Source: Methanococcoides burtonii DSM 6242 (GTDB taxonomy: Archaea > Halobacteriota > Methanosarcinia > Methanosarcinales > Methanosarcinaceae). From it: DNA of 64,000 nt. Location: assembly GCF_000013725.1 (NCBI RefSeq), contig NC_007955.1:124001-188000 (forward strand), given 5' to 3'. Below are positions 9,157 to 17,100 of the stretch, piece by piece (positions within the stretch are counted from its first letter, which is position 1; every line of letters starts with the position of its first letter). The notes beneath the pieces are model-generated. The model was not told the origin of the DNA. It saw only the letters and a list, made by a program, of their open reading frames with translations, and did not search any database. The position numbers and the translations under genes were made by a program.

Positions 9157-9711
9157 TTGTCTAACAAATATTTAAAGTTTGTTGATACCGCACTAGCTGT
9201 ATCAGGTAACTCACACCTTCAGATCTATAGTTGCAAGTATTCCAAAAGAAAATATACTCAACATCAGTTATTGACATTGGTTTTATTGAAAGAATATCTG
9301 AATGAAGATTATAGAGATATTGTTGAACTTGTAGATTTAATGGATGAGGTCAAATCAAGAATAGGAATTTAACAGGTTCCACACTTTACTACGCTTCATA
9401 AATTTGTCACAAGACTCAATTCTGTTTATTTCAGTGAATTGCTACAGCAAACACTTAAGCTCTTTTATTCTCATGGTGAAAAGATTGAGATTACTGCCAT
9501 TGATTCGAGTGGATTTACTAGTGGTCATTGTAGTTACTATTATTCGTGGAGAACAGGAAAGAAACGCAGATCATTCCTGAAAACCAGTATTTCTGTTGAT
9601 ACTGATAAGTTTATTGTCACTGGTTTTAAGATATCAGGTAAACCTGTACACGATTCAAAACATGCGATGACATTGCTAAAGCAATGTCATAAAACTCGTA
9701 GATCAAATTAT
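9157..9711 (+). pseudogene. IS5-superfamily transposase, N-terminal half
   Basis: The frame reads KYLKFVDTALAVSGNSHLQI, continues to a TAA at 9370-9372 in place of a sense codon, and resumes in the same frame with [30 protein letters not shown] with the first catalytic aspartate, and [13 protein letters not shown]. It ends at the inserted IS end at 9712. The nonsense codon and the lost C-terminal half make it inactive. Confidence 0.75.
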
Positions 9712-9759
9712 GGCTCTGTAGAAAACCTCATTTGAACAATAAAAATAACCCTGACATAC

Positions 9760-10056
9760 CTGTCAAGGTTATGCACTAATAATTTGAATTTAATTTCTTT
9801 TAGCTGATTCCAGTACTTTTTTGCCCTAATTTCTTCGCCATATTTTCTTTCCAGGACAGAGAACATCGTTTCTACCAGATTTCTATTATGTTACAGTTCC
9901 TCATCAAATTCCCATCTCATTTTTCTACGGTACTTACCTTTGATCTTCTTTCTTTTCTTCTGTCTCAAAGGAATCATAGCGATTGCTTCTAATTTTTCCC
10001 TTGCAAGAGAATGTATATCTTCAGAATCGTAACCTTTATCCATCACATAATCATTT
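9760..10056 (-). pseudogene. IS5-superfamily transposase, C-terminal half, inverted
   Basis: On the minus strand from 10056 the frame reads DYVMDKGYDSEDIHSLARE, then AMIPLRQKKRKK, RRKMRWEFDEEL, a TAA, and [16 protein letters not shown] with the terminal catalytic glutamate region. It is the missing half of the transposase that starts at 9157. It also carries a nonsense codon. Related C-terminal fragments occur at 15655-15690 and 26690-26865. Confidence 0.7.
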
Positions 10057-10235
10057 GGGCTCTGTAGAAATCCTTAATATTCGGACAATAATCAAATTTA
10101 AAAATATTGTTGGATGTGTTGCACGATATTTGATTATAATCTCAATTCCAGTCTAGAGGTGTTGGTTTTGATAGGTTTTCTACAGAGCTTTACACCCATT
10201 AATTTTTATTAAAACAATGGATTTCTACAGAGCCC
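10057..10235. mobile_element. 179-bp MITE-like element with perfect 17-bp terminal repeats
   Basis: The element starts with GGGCTCTGTAGAAATCC (10057-10073) and ends with its exact reverse complement (10219-10235). It encodes no protein. A further copy of the end motif, AGGTTTTCTACAGAGC, lies inside near 10177-10192. The termini match the ends of the neighbouring broken IS closely, so it could be moved by that transposase. It lies five bases from the stop codon of the coiled-coil gene. Confidence 0.7.
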
Positions 10236-10239
10236 ACTT

Positions 10240-11532
10240 TTAGTATTTGACATCCGTCTTATCACCAAAAAAATGCCTTACATCTAAAAGAAGCACCGAT
10301 CTTATTCTTTCTAGATTTTCTTTGAGATTATTCAGATGCATCCTCTCCGAGTGAATATTGCTATTTGCAGACCTTATCAGGACCTGGTGAGCTTCTATCT
10401 CTTTTTCAATTTTTTCTCGTTCCCGATAAATGCTGAGACCATTTAATTCCGAGGTCAGTTTATCCTTTTCAGAAAGATAGTCTTTTTTTTGTTCAACAAG
10501 TAATGATGTGTTCATTTTGTCATTCAGTACCTGTTTCTGTTTTAGAACTTTATTACAAATCTGATCCTTCAAGCCAAGTTCTCCACTCTCTACCCTGTTG
10601 GTAAGTTCTGAAAGAAATGGACCGAGATCATATTCGATAGCATAAGCTGGATCTTCATTAATTGCCTTAAGAATCTCCCTGTTCTCCAGAGAAAGCACGT
10701 ATATTTCATTTTTATCCTGTTTTTCCATTCTGGAAATGGCTTTTGAGAGAGGTGTGAATAATCTTCGTGCTTCCAATCTAATATCAGCTATTTTTGTATC
10801 CAGGTCTCTGATCTTGTTTTCAAGATCCTTTGTCATCTCGAGCTCCCTACTGTTATCGAGTTCCACCAGCTTCAAATTATAATCGGATAGATCTTTCTTT
10901 GCAGATTCGTATTTTTCATCCAGTTCGAGTAACTTTATTGTGCTTTTCTTCATCTCATTCTGGATATTTTTGACATTTGATACTTCTTCTGCAATCTTCA
11001 TTAAATTCTCTATCCTTTCATTTCCTTCCATAACAGAGGAATATAGTTCGTCAAGTGCATCTTCGAGGTCTGCAAGTCCCTAGTTTATTTTCTGGTGCTC
11101 CTGCGGATAGAGTACTTTTATGTACATCAGGCTTCTGCGAGTATTGTCCAGGCCAATCTTTAGTGTGGATTTTGCATCCATGTAAAACTCAGCAGCCACA
11201 ACAGGGGAACTGTTCCCAGGGATTTTCACTTTATTGTGGATGATCTTCAGGTTATAAACAATATTGTCCCTGTTCGAATCACCAAGTTTTTCCTCTCTTT
11301 TGCCTGCTCCCTCGATCGGATCTGCTTTAAGAAGATCTTTCTTTAACTCATCCAGCTCTTCGAGGGACAGTCTTATTCCTTCGAATTTGTCTTTGATAAC
11401 AGGTCTGAGTATTTCTTCCTGCTTTTTGATTTCAGCCTTGACAGTACTCGAAAGCTCAACTAATTCAAAAACGACATAATGCGATTCTTTCTTTTCCTGC
11501 TTTTTCCCAAAAAGCCTTTCAATAAACTTCAT
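10240..11532 (-). CDS. Coiled-coil protein with an in-frame UAG codon
   Basis: From ATG 11532 the frame encodes 150 residues (MKFIERLFGKKQEKKESHYV) up to TAG at 11082-11080, then continues in the same frame for 279 more residues (GLADLEDALDELYSSVMEGN) to TAA at 10240. Both parts are charged, helix-forming, coiled-coil-like sequence, and the join is seamless. The product would be 430 residues with UAG at position 151. Either a sense codon (CAG is one base away) has become a nonsense codon, or the codon is read as pyrrolysine, as in Methanosarcinaceae that carry pyl genes. Without readthrough the second part could start at ATG 11031. I do not recognise the family. Confidence 0.65.
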
Positions 11533-11937
11533 ATCTGCAATAAAATGATGTAATATTTTAGGGTAGTGATTTATCAGTTGTCAAGAAACTACTCAAAGTT
11601 CTCTGCCAATGTACAATTCGATAAATGCACGAATAATACATAAACTTTCCGATAGTTGGACTGGGTTTTTGAAATATCGGTGGTCCGATGATTCGAATAA
11701 GAACAAATTGCCGCCTCACAATGATGCCAAATAGATATCTTAGAAAATGGGCTCTGCAAAATCCTATTTACAGGCAGGTACATAAAGAAAATCCATGAAT
11801 GATATAATCTCTTTTATATCTGATTTTTATATGTTACTATTGTCACAAGTTCTATTCTATCTAACGAAATACTGGAGAAGAAAATAAGCCCTTTGAGAAA
11901 GTTCCTTGGTTATTTCTGGGGTCCACTTCCCTGTCCA
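11533..11937. other. Intergenic stretch with a solo IS end
   Basis: No gene seen. GGGCTCTGCAAAATCCT at 11749-11765 resembles the 17-bp terminal repeat of the MITE-like element at 10057 and is probably a decayed solo end. The promoter of the coiled-coil gene should lie just above 11532. Confidence 0.4.
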
Positions 11938-13086
11938 TCATGTCCTGAACCGGCGGTCAATGTACTCTATGAGTTTGCGCCCTGATATCTCGATGGTCGC
12001 CGCCGCTGAGCGTATGTAGAATTCCTCCTTATCGCCCTCTTTTAAGAATACGGGGATGTCACTGGGACTGCAGTCCACCCTCAGTACAAACCGACCTTGG
12101 ACGTTCACCAGCTCCGAGTCGATATAGGGCAGGAACTCATTGCCTATACTGCGTCCTATCAGGTTTGTGAAATGCAGATTGAACTTATCGTTGTTCTGGA
12201 AGTTATCCTCCTCGATACCCAGGATGGTCTTGTCATCACAGACACCCACCAGCAGATGACCACCATTGGAATTCAGATATGCTACGATCGTCTTTGTGAC
12301 CGCGTGTTCGATCCGTTTATCGGGTTTTGACGTATGCAGATTCATCCTGAGGGTGGACTTGAACTCCAGTTTTTGTCCCTCTCCCTTATTGATTAATTTC
12401 AGCAGTTTCTCAGAGGGATCTGTTTGTTCATGGTATCGTTTGAAGAACCGAGGATTCATTTCAATGAACCTTATGACCGCCTGATCCAGCAGGTGCTCCC
12501 TGTGGTGCCGTATATACACGAATCCAGCTACCGCCACCGATAATGTTACTGCGAGATTGATACCCAGGTAGATGATCAGATCGAGGGTCGTGGTCCTCAT
12601 GTCGTACCGCTGCACATTAAACTCGAACAGAAATTCCATTGTAAAAATGAAGATCTCCATGATCGTTGCTATGGTAAATGAAAGGCAGAACGAGAACGCG
12701 GCAACAATGGCAGGGGTCAGACCTGTGGTCGTCCGCCTCTCCCTGAACAGTAGATATGCCAGTGAAAACCCTATCGCACCTATCACGAACGCGGACAGGG
12801 CGTGTACAAAGAGATACCACCACCAGTACCTCTGGATCAGGGGACCCATTGTTTCGGGAAATATGGACAGGTAGATGAAGATCAGTATAAGTGTCTCGAA
12901 TAGTGAGGGGAAATCAAACTCCCATTCCTTTTCGATGATCGTTGGCAAAAACGTCAATGTCAGGGCGAACAGGGCCAGCACAAGGTTGAGCCAATCATTC
13001 CTGACCACTGCGATCACCCCTGCGGCGGCCAGCAGTGCTCTGAAGGTTATGGAGAAGTACAACCTGATCCTGTCTGCATTGTCCAT
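11938..13086 (-). CDS. Membrane protein with a C-terminal AlbA_2 (Schlafen-like) domain
   Basis: A 382-residue protein. Residues 1-190 hold five to six hydrophobic helices (ALLAAAGVIAVV, LVLALFALTLTF, TLILIFIYLSIF, FVIGAIGFSLAYLLF, LIIYLGINLAVTLSVAVAGF). Residues about 225-382 form an AlbA_2 domain: GEGQKLEFKSTLR, then YLNSNGGHLLVGVCDDKTI and EEFYIRSAAATIEISG. AlbA_2 domains bind nucleic acid or nucleotides and often occur in regulators and defence proteins; tethering one to the membrane is unusual. The gene is visibly more GC-rich than its neighbours, suggesting transfer. No partner gene is evident apart from the short frame at 13147-13317. Confidence 0.75.
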   Translation of the reverse strand: MDNADRIRLYFSITFRALLAAAGVIAVVRNDWLNLVLALFALTLTFLPTIIEKEWEFDFPSLFETLILIFIYLSIFPETMGPLIQRYWWWYLFVHALSAFVIGAIGFSLAYLLFRERRTTTGLTPAIVAAFSFCLSFTIATIMEIFIFTMEFLFEFNVQRYDMRTTTLDLIIYLGINLAVTLSVAVAGFVYIRHHREHLLDQAVIRFIEMNPRFFKRYHEQTDPSEKLLKLINKGEGQKLEFKSTLRMNLHTSKPDKRIEHAVTKTIVAYLNSNGGHLLVGVCDDKTILGIEEDNFQNNDKFNLHFTNLIGRSIGNEFLPYIDSELVNVQGRFVLRVDCSPSDIPVFLKEGDKEEFYIRSAAATIEISGRKLIEYIDRRFRT

Positions 13087-13146
13087 TGTTCCGTTACCAT
13101 GTAGCCGACAGTTTAAATCAATATTGATATCAGACCGAGACGGTGC

Positions 13147-13317
13147 TCATCCTCTCAACCCACACCTGATCCCGCACAGCAATACTACCACATCGTTCGG
13201 TTCAGCATACCCAACAATGGTGAGCCTGTAGGTGACGCTCAACCGCTCGTCATCCGCCCCTGTGTAGCTGTCAATGATCCCGACAGCCAAGAACCCTGGC
13301 ATCGTTCTCAATGACAT
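13147..13317 (-). CDS. Possible 56-residue protein
   Basis: An open frame from ATG 13317 (MSLRTMPGFLAVGIIDSYTG) to TGA at 13147, with GGAAAGG just before the start. It shares the higher GC content of the downstream AlbA_2 gene and the same direction, so it may be part of the same acquired block. I do not recognise it, and it may be a remnant. Confidence 0.3.
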   Translation of the reverse strand: MSLRTMPGFLAVGIIDSYTGADDERLSVTYRLTIVGYAEPNDVVVLLCGIRCGLRG

Positions 13318-13347
13318 CCTTTCCTTAATCCCTATTTTACTTCCTGC

Positions 13348-13941
13348 TCACCTTTCCAGTCCATTCTTCCAGATTCTCTTTTCGGACCACTCTACTATAT
13401 GCTCACAATATCTTGTTGCAATATAGTAGCTTGTGAAAGCCAGCAGTATTCCTCCTATCATGTCTGTAATCCAGTGGATTCCAAGGTAGAGGATCGTGAA
13501 ATGAATTGCAATAGTAACTACAACTGCAATTGCCTTAAAACTGATATGAGATGTTCGGGATATGATGATCAACATTGTCATAAAGGAAAGTGCTGAATGA
13601 AGGCTTGGGAAGCAATTGTTAAGTGAGGGGGCACATATGTGTATAAAAGATACGATGGATGGATCAAGTGTATAGAGCAATGGTGCCATATTAGGTAACA
13701 CTTTGCTGGTTACATACACAGGGAACCATGTGTAGAATGGGTATGCTATCAGGTAGATGAGTGTAAAGGCAATCGTGAACTCCTGCAGGCTCTTTTCATC
13801 TTTTTTGTATGCGAATAAAAGGAATGTACCAATCAGCAGTCCCGTGAATCCGATAAGGTAGACAAAGGCTGAAAGGTATGTGAGCCATGGCGTTGCAAAC
13901 TCCTGCAGATGAGTTACTGCATTTCCTTCTATCATAACCAT
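13348..13941 (-). CDS. PAP2-family membrane phosphatase
   Basis: A 197-residue protein with about six membrane helices and the PAP2 motifs: NCFPSLHSALSF near residues 109-120 (P-S-x-H) and YLGIHWITDMIGG near 153-165, where the histidine and aspartate complete the active site. The upstream KxxxxxxRP motif is not clear. This subgroup resembles inositol-phosphoceramide-synthase-like PAP2 proteins acting on lipid phosphates at the membrane surface. The substrate cannot be told. It starts 8 bases after a short hydrophobic frame on the same strand. Confidence 0.8.
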   Translation of the reverse strand: MVMIEGNAVTHLQEFATPWLTYLSAFVYLIGFTGLLIGTFLLFAYKKDEKSLQEFTIAFTLIYLIAYPFYTWFPVYVTSKVLPNMAPLLYTLDPSIVSFIHICAPSLNNCFPSLHSALSFMTMLIIISRTSHISFKAIAVVVTIAIHFTILYLGIHWITDMIGGILLAFTSYYIATRYCEHIVEWSEKRIWKNGLER

Positions 13942-13948
13942 GAGTTTA

Positions 13949-14206
13949 TCATATTAATGTTGGACTCAGATTCAACAGATGGTCAATGGTCAATTGTAGC
14001 AGCATCAGTCCAAATACAAGGGTTGCAGCAAATGTATGAAGTCGGAAATGGCGAAAGTTATTTTTGTTAATCGACTTTATCAGTGTCTCTGAAAAAAAAA
14101 TCACTTTGAGCATTTTTGCACCCGTTATATTATTTAAGGATCTCTTCAACATCGTGTGGGTAACTAAATTTATTTGTATCTGCCTTTCAAGCGTCATAGA
14201 ATTCAA
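13949..14206 (-). CDS. Possible small hydrophobic protein upstream of the PAP2 gene
   Basis: An open frame of up to 85 codons ending RLHTFAATLVFGLMLLQLTI and LLNLSPTLI, with one probable membrane helix near the C-terminus. It reads toward the PAP2 gene and ends eight bases before it. It has no recognisable family and no clear ribosome-binding site, so it could be a remnant or chance frame. Confidence 0.25.
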   Translation of the reverse strand: MNSMTLERQIQINLVTHTMLKRSLNNITGAKMLKVIFFSETLIKSINKNNFRHFRLHTFAATLVFGLMLLQLTIDHLLNLSPTLI

Positions 14207-14366
14207 AGAACTAATGCAAATCGCAATCGAATGGATTGAAATACCACATCACGATTAAAAGATTGCACGGGGAGATTATCTATAATTGCGAATGTTTATT
14301 TGCAGGACATTAAAATTACCCACTCGATGTTAATGAGAACCTTATTTAATTAGTATAAATAAAATC

Positions 14367-14384
14367 ATAATACTTAAGTATTAT
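14367..14384. repeat. Perfect 18-bp palindrome
   Basis: ATAATACTTAAGTATTAT is its own reverse complement. It lies just beyond the 3' end of the recombinase remnant and could be a protein-binding site, a small terminator-like hairpin, or a former recombination site. Confidence 0.4.
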
Positions 14385-14405
14385 AATGAACCCTAATGTA
14401 CAGCT

Positions 14406-14785
14406 TCAACCTTCCACACCTCTTACTTTATCCACCCTGCTCCGCTCTTCCCAAATATCCCGATACTTATACAACGTGCTAGCAGGAATGTTCAGCACCC
14501 GTGAAATCTCAGCCCATGTCAACCATTTCTTCCTATATTTCATGACCTCCCTCTTATCAGGCTCTTTGGTAGGTCTACCCCACACTTATCATTCTCTTTT
14601 TTATATCGTTCGATACCGACCTTGATACGTTCCTGCAAAATCCGTTTTTCATTCTCAGTCACCCATCCAAACAATGATGTAAGCAACCTTCTATAATGAG
14701 AATCTTCAATCGTAGACCATGATTCACTTGGGCTCAATGAAACGACCCTGATGCCTTTATCTTCGAAATCCATCACTAGATTCAA
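14406..14785 (-). pseudogene. Serine recombinase/resolvase remnant
   Basis: The fragment opens inside the catalytic domain (FEDKGIRVVSLSPSESWSTI) and continues through RRLLTSLFGWVTENEKRILQ and RIKVGIERYKKEN. A one-base frameshift near 14575 then moves the frame to RPTKEPDKREVMKY and the C-terminal helix-turn-helix (TWAEISRVLNIPASTLYKYR). The N-terminal part with the catalytic serine is missing; an IS end lies just beyond, at 14811. It is the leftover of a mobile element or an inversion system. Confidence 0.75.
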
Positions 14786-14810
14786 TGTTCTCTATACTTA
14801 GTTTGCTTGA

Positions 14811-14827
14811 GGATTTCTACAGAGCCC
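14811..14827. repeat. Solo 17-bp IS end
   Basis: GGATTTCTACAGAGCCC is identical to the right end of the MITE-like element at 10219-10235. No matching partner lies close by, so it is a scar of insertion or deletion, probably the event that removed the 5' end of the recombinase gene. A related, less exact end (GGCTCTGCAGAAA) is at 15318-15330. Confidence 0.6.
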
Positions 14828-14860
14828 AAATTTCCTATATATATTAAGCATATAAAGAAC

Positions 14861-15223
14861 TTATTCACTAATCCAAGCCTTAGCTTCAGATAATTCTTCG
14901 TTATTATATGTCTTTACTTGTCCGGGAATCATATATTTGAACAGTTCCATGGCATGGTTCATCCATTCCACGTCAGATACAACTGCAATCCTGTCAAATG
15001 AAGTGATGTTTTTCACACCAAGCTCCATGTCCTCCAACATCGCCTTCCGGCTAAATTTCTCATAATCTGGACCTAGTTGATAGAGCACACGAATCTTTCC
15101 ATACTCCTTGACCTTGTCCTCAATAACAGGAACCAGTATATTGTCATAGTCCTCTCCTTTTACCACTCCAGTTAAACGAACTGCTACTACTTTATCTGGC
15201 AAACCCTGTATCATCTCAATCAT
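14861..15223 (-). CDS. SpoIIAA-like (STAS/SEC14-type) protein
   Basis: A 120-residue soluble protein beginning MIEMIQGLPDKVVAVRLTGV, with RVLYQLGPDYEKFSRKAMLEDM and SFDRIAVVSDVEWMNHAMEL in the second half. This matches the SpoIIAA-like family (PF11964 as I recall), a STAS-fold group of unknown role that may bind lipids or sense membrane state. ATG at 15223 is preceded by a purine-rich AAGGGGGGAG site. It stands alone between IS scars. Confidence 0.75.
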   Translation of the reverse strand: MIEMIQGLPDKVVAVRLTGVVKGEDYDNILVPVIEDKVKEYGKIRVLYQLGPDYEKFSRKAMLEDMELGVKNITSFDRIAVVSDVEWMNHAMELFKYMIPGQVKTYNNEELSEAKAWISE

Positions 15224-15397
15224 TCTACTCCCCCCTTCTTTGATATGCTTATTTTATTAGTCTAAATTCATTAACATCAAATCTCTTATCTGACTGTATA
15301 TAAAAGTATTCCTCTCAGGCTCTGCAGAAAGCTACCAAAATTAGTATCTTTTGACTCAATTAGATAAATTGTACCAGTGCCTAGAAATATGTAGTGA

Positions 15398-15619
15398 AAA
15401 ATACGTATTGAAAAGGAAAAAATAACATACGCAGGAATTATTCGAGCAATTTTAATAATATCTTTTGGAAAAGATTACTTTGATAAAGCTTGGAAAAACC
15501 ATTGGAACAGAATGCAGGTAAGATCAGTTTCATTTTATAAAAAAATAGGGATTGATATTGAAGTTTTAGCAAGTGAATATGATATTGAAATTTATGATGA
15601 ATCTACGGTAAGTGAATAA
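15398..15619 (+). pseudogene. Unrecognised open remnant without a start codon
   Basis: After a TGA at 15395-15397 there are 73 open codons (KIRIEKEKITYAGIIRAILI then AWKNHWNRMQVRSVSFYKK) to TAA at 15619, with no ATG, GTG or TTG start in a plausible place. It looks like the 3' end of a lost gene. A degenerate IS end at 15318-15330 lies just upstream. I cannot name a family. Confidence 0.25.
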
Positions 15620-15654
15620 CACTTGAATGTTATGATTTTGGTTAGAAATTGGTA

Positions 15655-15690
15655 TAACTTATTCTAAATTCAGTAGTTCTCTAATTTTTG
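15655..15690 (-). repeat. Scrap of an IS transposase 3' end
   Basis: The bases TCTAAATTCAGTAGTTCTCT at 15663-15682 match, with one difference, a stretch at 26693-26712 that codes for the C-terminus (K-N-Y-stop) of the IS transposase fragment there. This is probably a tiny leftover of the same IS family. Confidence 0.5.
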
Positions 15691-15749
15691 CTTAACCCCA
15701 TAAATCCACATCAAACGGCACATTTATATACGGTTAAAAATTCCCCTCC

Positions 15750-16873
15750 ATGTTACGTCGACTAGAACTAACTCCAACCCACTCATCAAAACTGTTTTAC
15801 AGCCTCTTCTCGACAATATACATATTCCAATCAATGGTTCTCTCAATTGCAAAGATCTATTTGCCAGTGTTCTTGGCATGGCAACATGGAATCGTTCAAT
15901 TCATTCAATTCATAAACAGTATCATAAGATTCCTTGTGAAACATCAATGAGATTCCATTTACAAAAAACCGAGTTGGATCAACTCATTGAACACAATACA
16001 AAAATACTCTTACAATCATCACTTGAAACTCTCAAACAAAAGAAAAAGCACGACTTTGCTATTGATTATACGAATGATCAATACTATGGAAGCATAGATG
16101 ATAGCAATAATAGATATGTGATTAGAGGTCAAGCCAAAAAATCAACGAACTCATTCTATTCTTACATCTCGCTTTGCATTATTGACAAAGATGAAAGGGT
16201 AACAATTTCTGTGCTTCCTGTGGAAAAAGGAAACTCTAAGACAGATTATCTCAAATATTTTATAGACCAAATCAAACAGATTAAACTCAAGATCAATGTT
16301 CTTTGTTTGAATAGGGAATTCTATTCAAGAGATGTTTTTTCTTTTTTACAGGAAAATGAAGTTGCACATATTGTTCCTGTTGTTAAAATGGGAAAAAGGT
16401 TAAAAGAAATTATTGATGGAACTAAAAAGCGTTGTGACACATATACGATGAATAGCACAAAAGGAAAAGTGGAGCTTGTCCTTGCTATTGATGTCAAATA
16501 CAGGAAAGGGAAGCGAGGAAAGAATGGATGTGAGAACCTTGGATTTGTTGTTTATGGGATTGATTGGGATCCAAGAAAAGTCAGTGACACTTACAGGAAA
16601 AAGTTTGCTATAGAATCGTCTTATAGGATGCGAAATGTGGTAAATCATAAAACGTGTTCTAAAGACTCTATGTTAAGATATTTTTATGCGCTGATATCGT
16701 TTCTTTTCAAAAATGCATGGGTGTCAATACAGAGAATGCATTTCATAAAAGTGAAAAGAGGACCAAAGACGATTGAATCTGATATGTTTAGGTTTGATAT
16801 GTTTGTTCATTTAATTGTGGAATGGGTGAGAAGAAAGTTGAAAGTTAGGTTAATTGTTAAGTGTTTTAGGTGA
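15750..16873 (+). pseudogene. ISH3-like DDE transposase with an N-terminal frameshift
   Basis: The main frame, from about 15785 to TGA 16873, contains VLQPLLDNIHIPINGSLNCK, HDFAIDYTNDQYYGS with the first aspartate, LPVEKGNSKTDYL, VLCLNREFYSRDVFSFLQ with the second, and KKFAIESSYRMRNVVNHKTC with the glutamate, then a basic C-terminus. The only good start upstream, ATG 15750 (MLRRLELTPTHSSK), is in another frame, so a one-base shift near CATCAAAACTG (about 15785-15795) separates start and body. An internal ATG at 15878 would lose the N-terminal domain. Exact element ends were not found. Confidence 0.65.
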
Positions 16874-16899
16874 ATGTGGAGATATTATATGACGGAGAA

Positions 16900-17035
16900 T
16901 ATATTAGTGAAGTACTGATATTATCAGCATCTCCCTTCCTGAGCACTTCAAGGGTAGCTGGAGTTGGTACAGGCAGAGTCCCATGTGCACATTCTATTGT
17001 TCCACTTTTTACGAGTGAGTGTTGCGTTAAGACAT
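16900..17035 (-). pseudogene. larC: LarC (nickel-pincer cofactor synthesis) fragment
   Basis: On the minus strand a short open stretch reads VKSGTIECAHGTLPVPTPAT followed by LEVLRKGDADNI. The ECAHGTLPVPxPATLExL block is characteristic of LarC, which inserts nickel into the pincer cofactor of lactate racemase-type enzymes. The rest of the gene is gone: an ISH3-like element ends on one side and an IS66 element begins on the other. Confidence 0.65.
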
Positions 17036-17100
17036 GACGTCTATCAGAACCTCCTCAGTTCAATAAAAATTGAGTTCTCCTGATGTCATTAGTAAATATT

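Larger units (their letters stand above)
9050..10056. mobile_element. Scrambled insertion sequence with transposase halves in opposite orientations
   Basis: Two IS ends beginning GGCTCTGTAGAAAACCT occur in the same direction at 9050 and 9712. Between them lies the N-terminal half of a transposase on the plus strand; after the second end lies the C-terminal half of the same protein on the minus strand, broken at 10056 where a MITE-like element begins. The two break points rejoin into a continuous protein (RRSN then DYVMDKGYDSE), so a single IS was apparently split by insertion and then partly inverted between like ends. Confidence 0.7.

Noticed and set aside
11055-11243. Plus-strand frame across the UAG codon
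   Set aside because: Antisense to the coiled-coil gene; no ribosome-binding site or motif.
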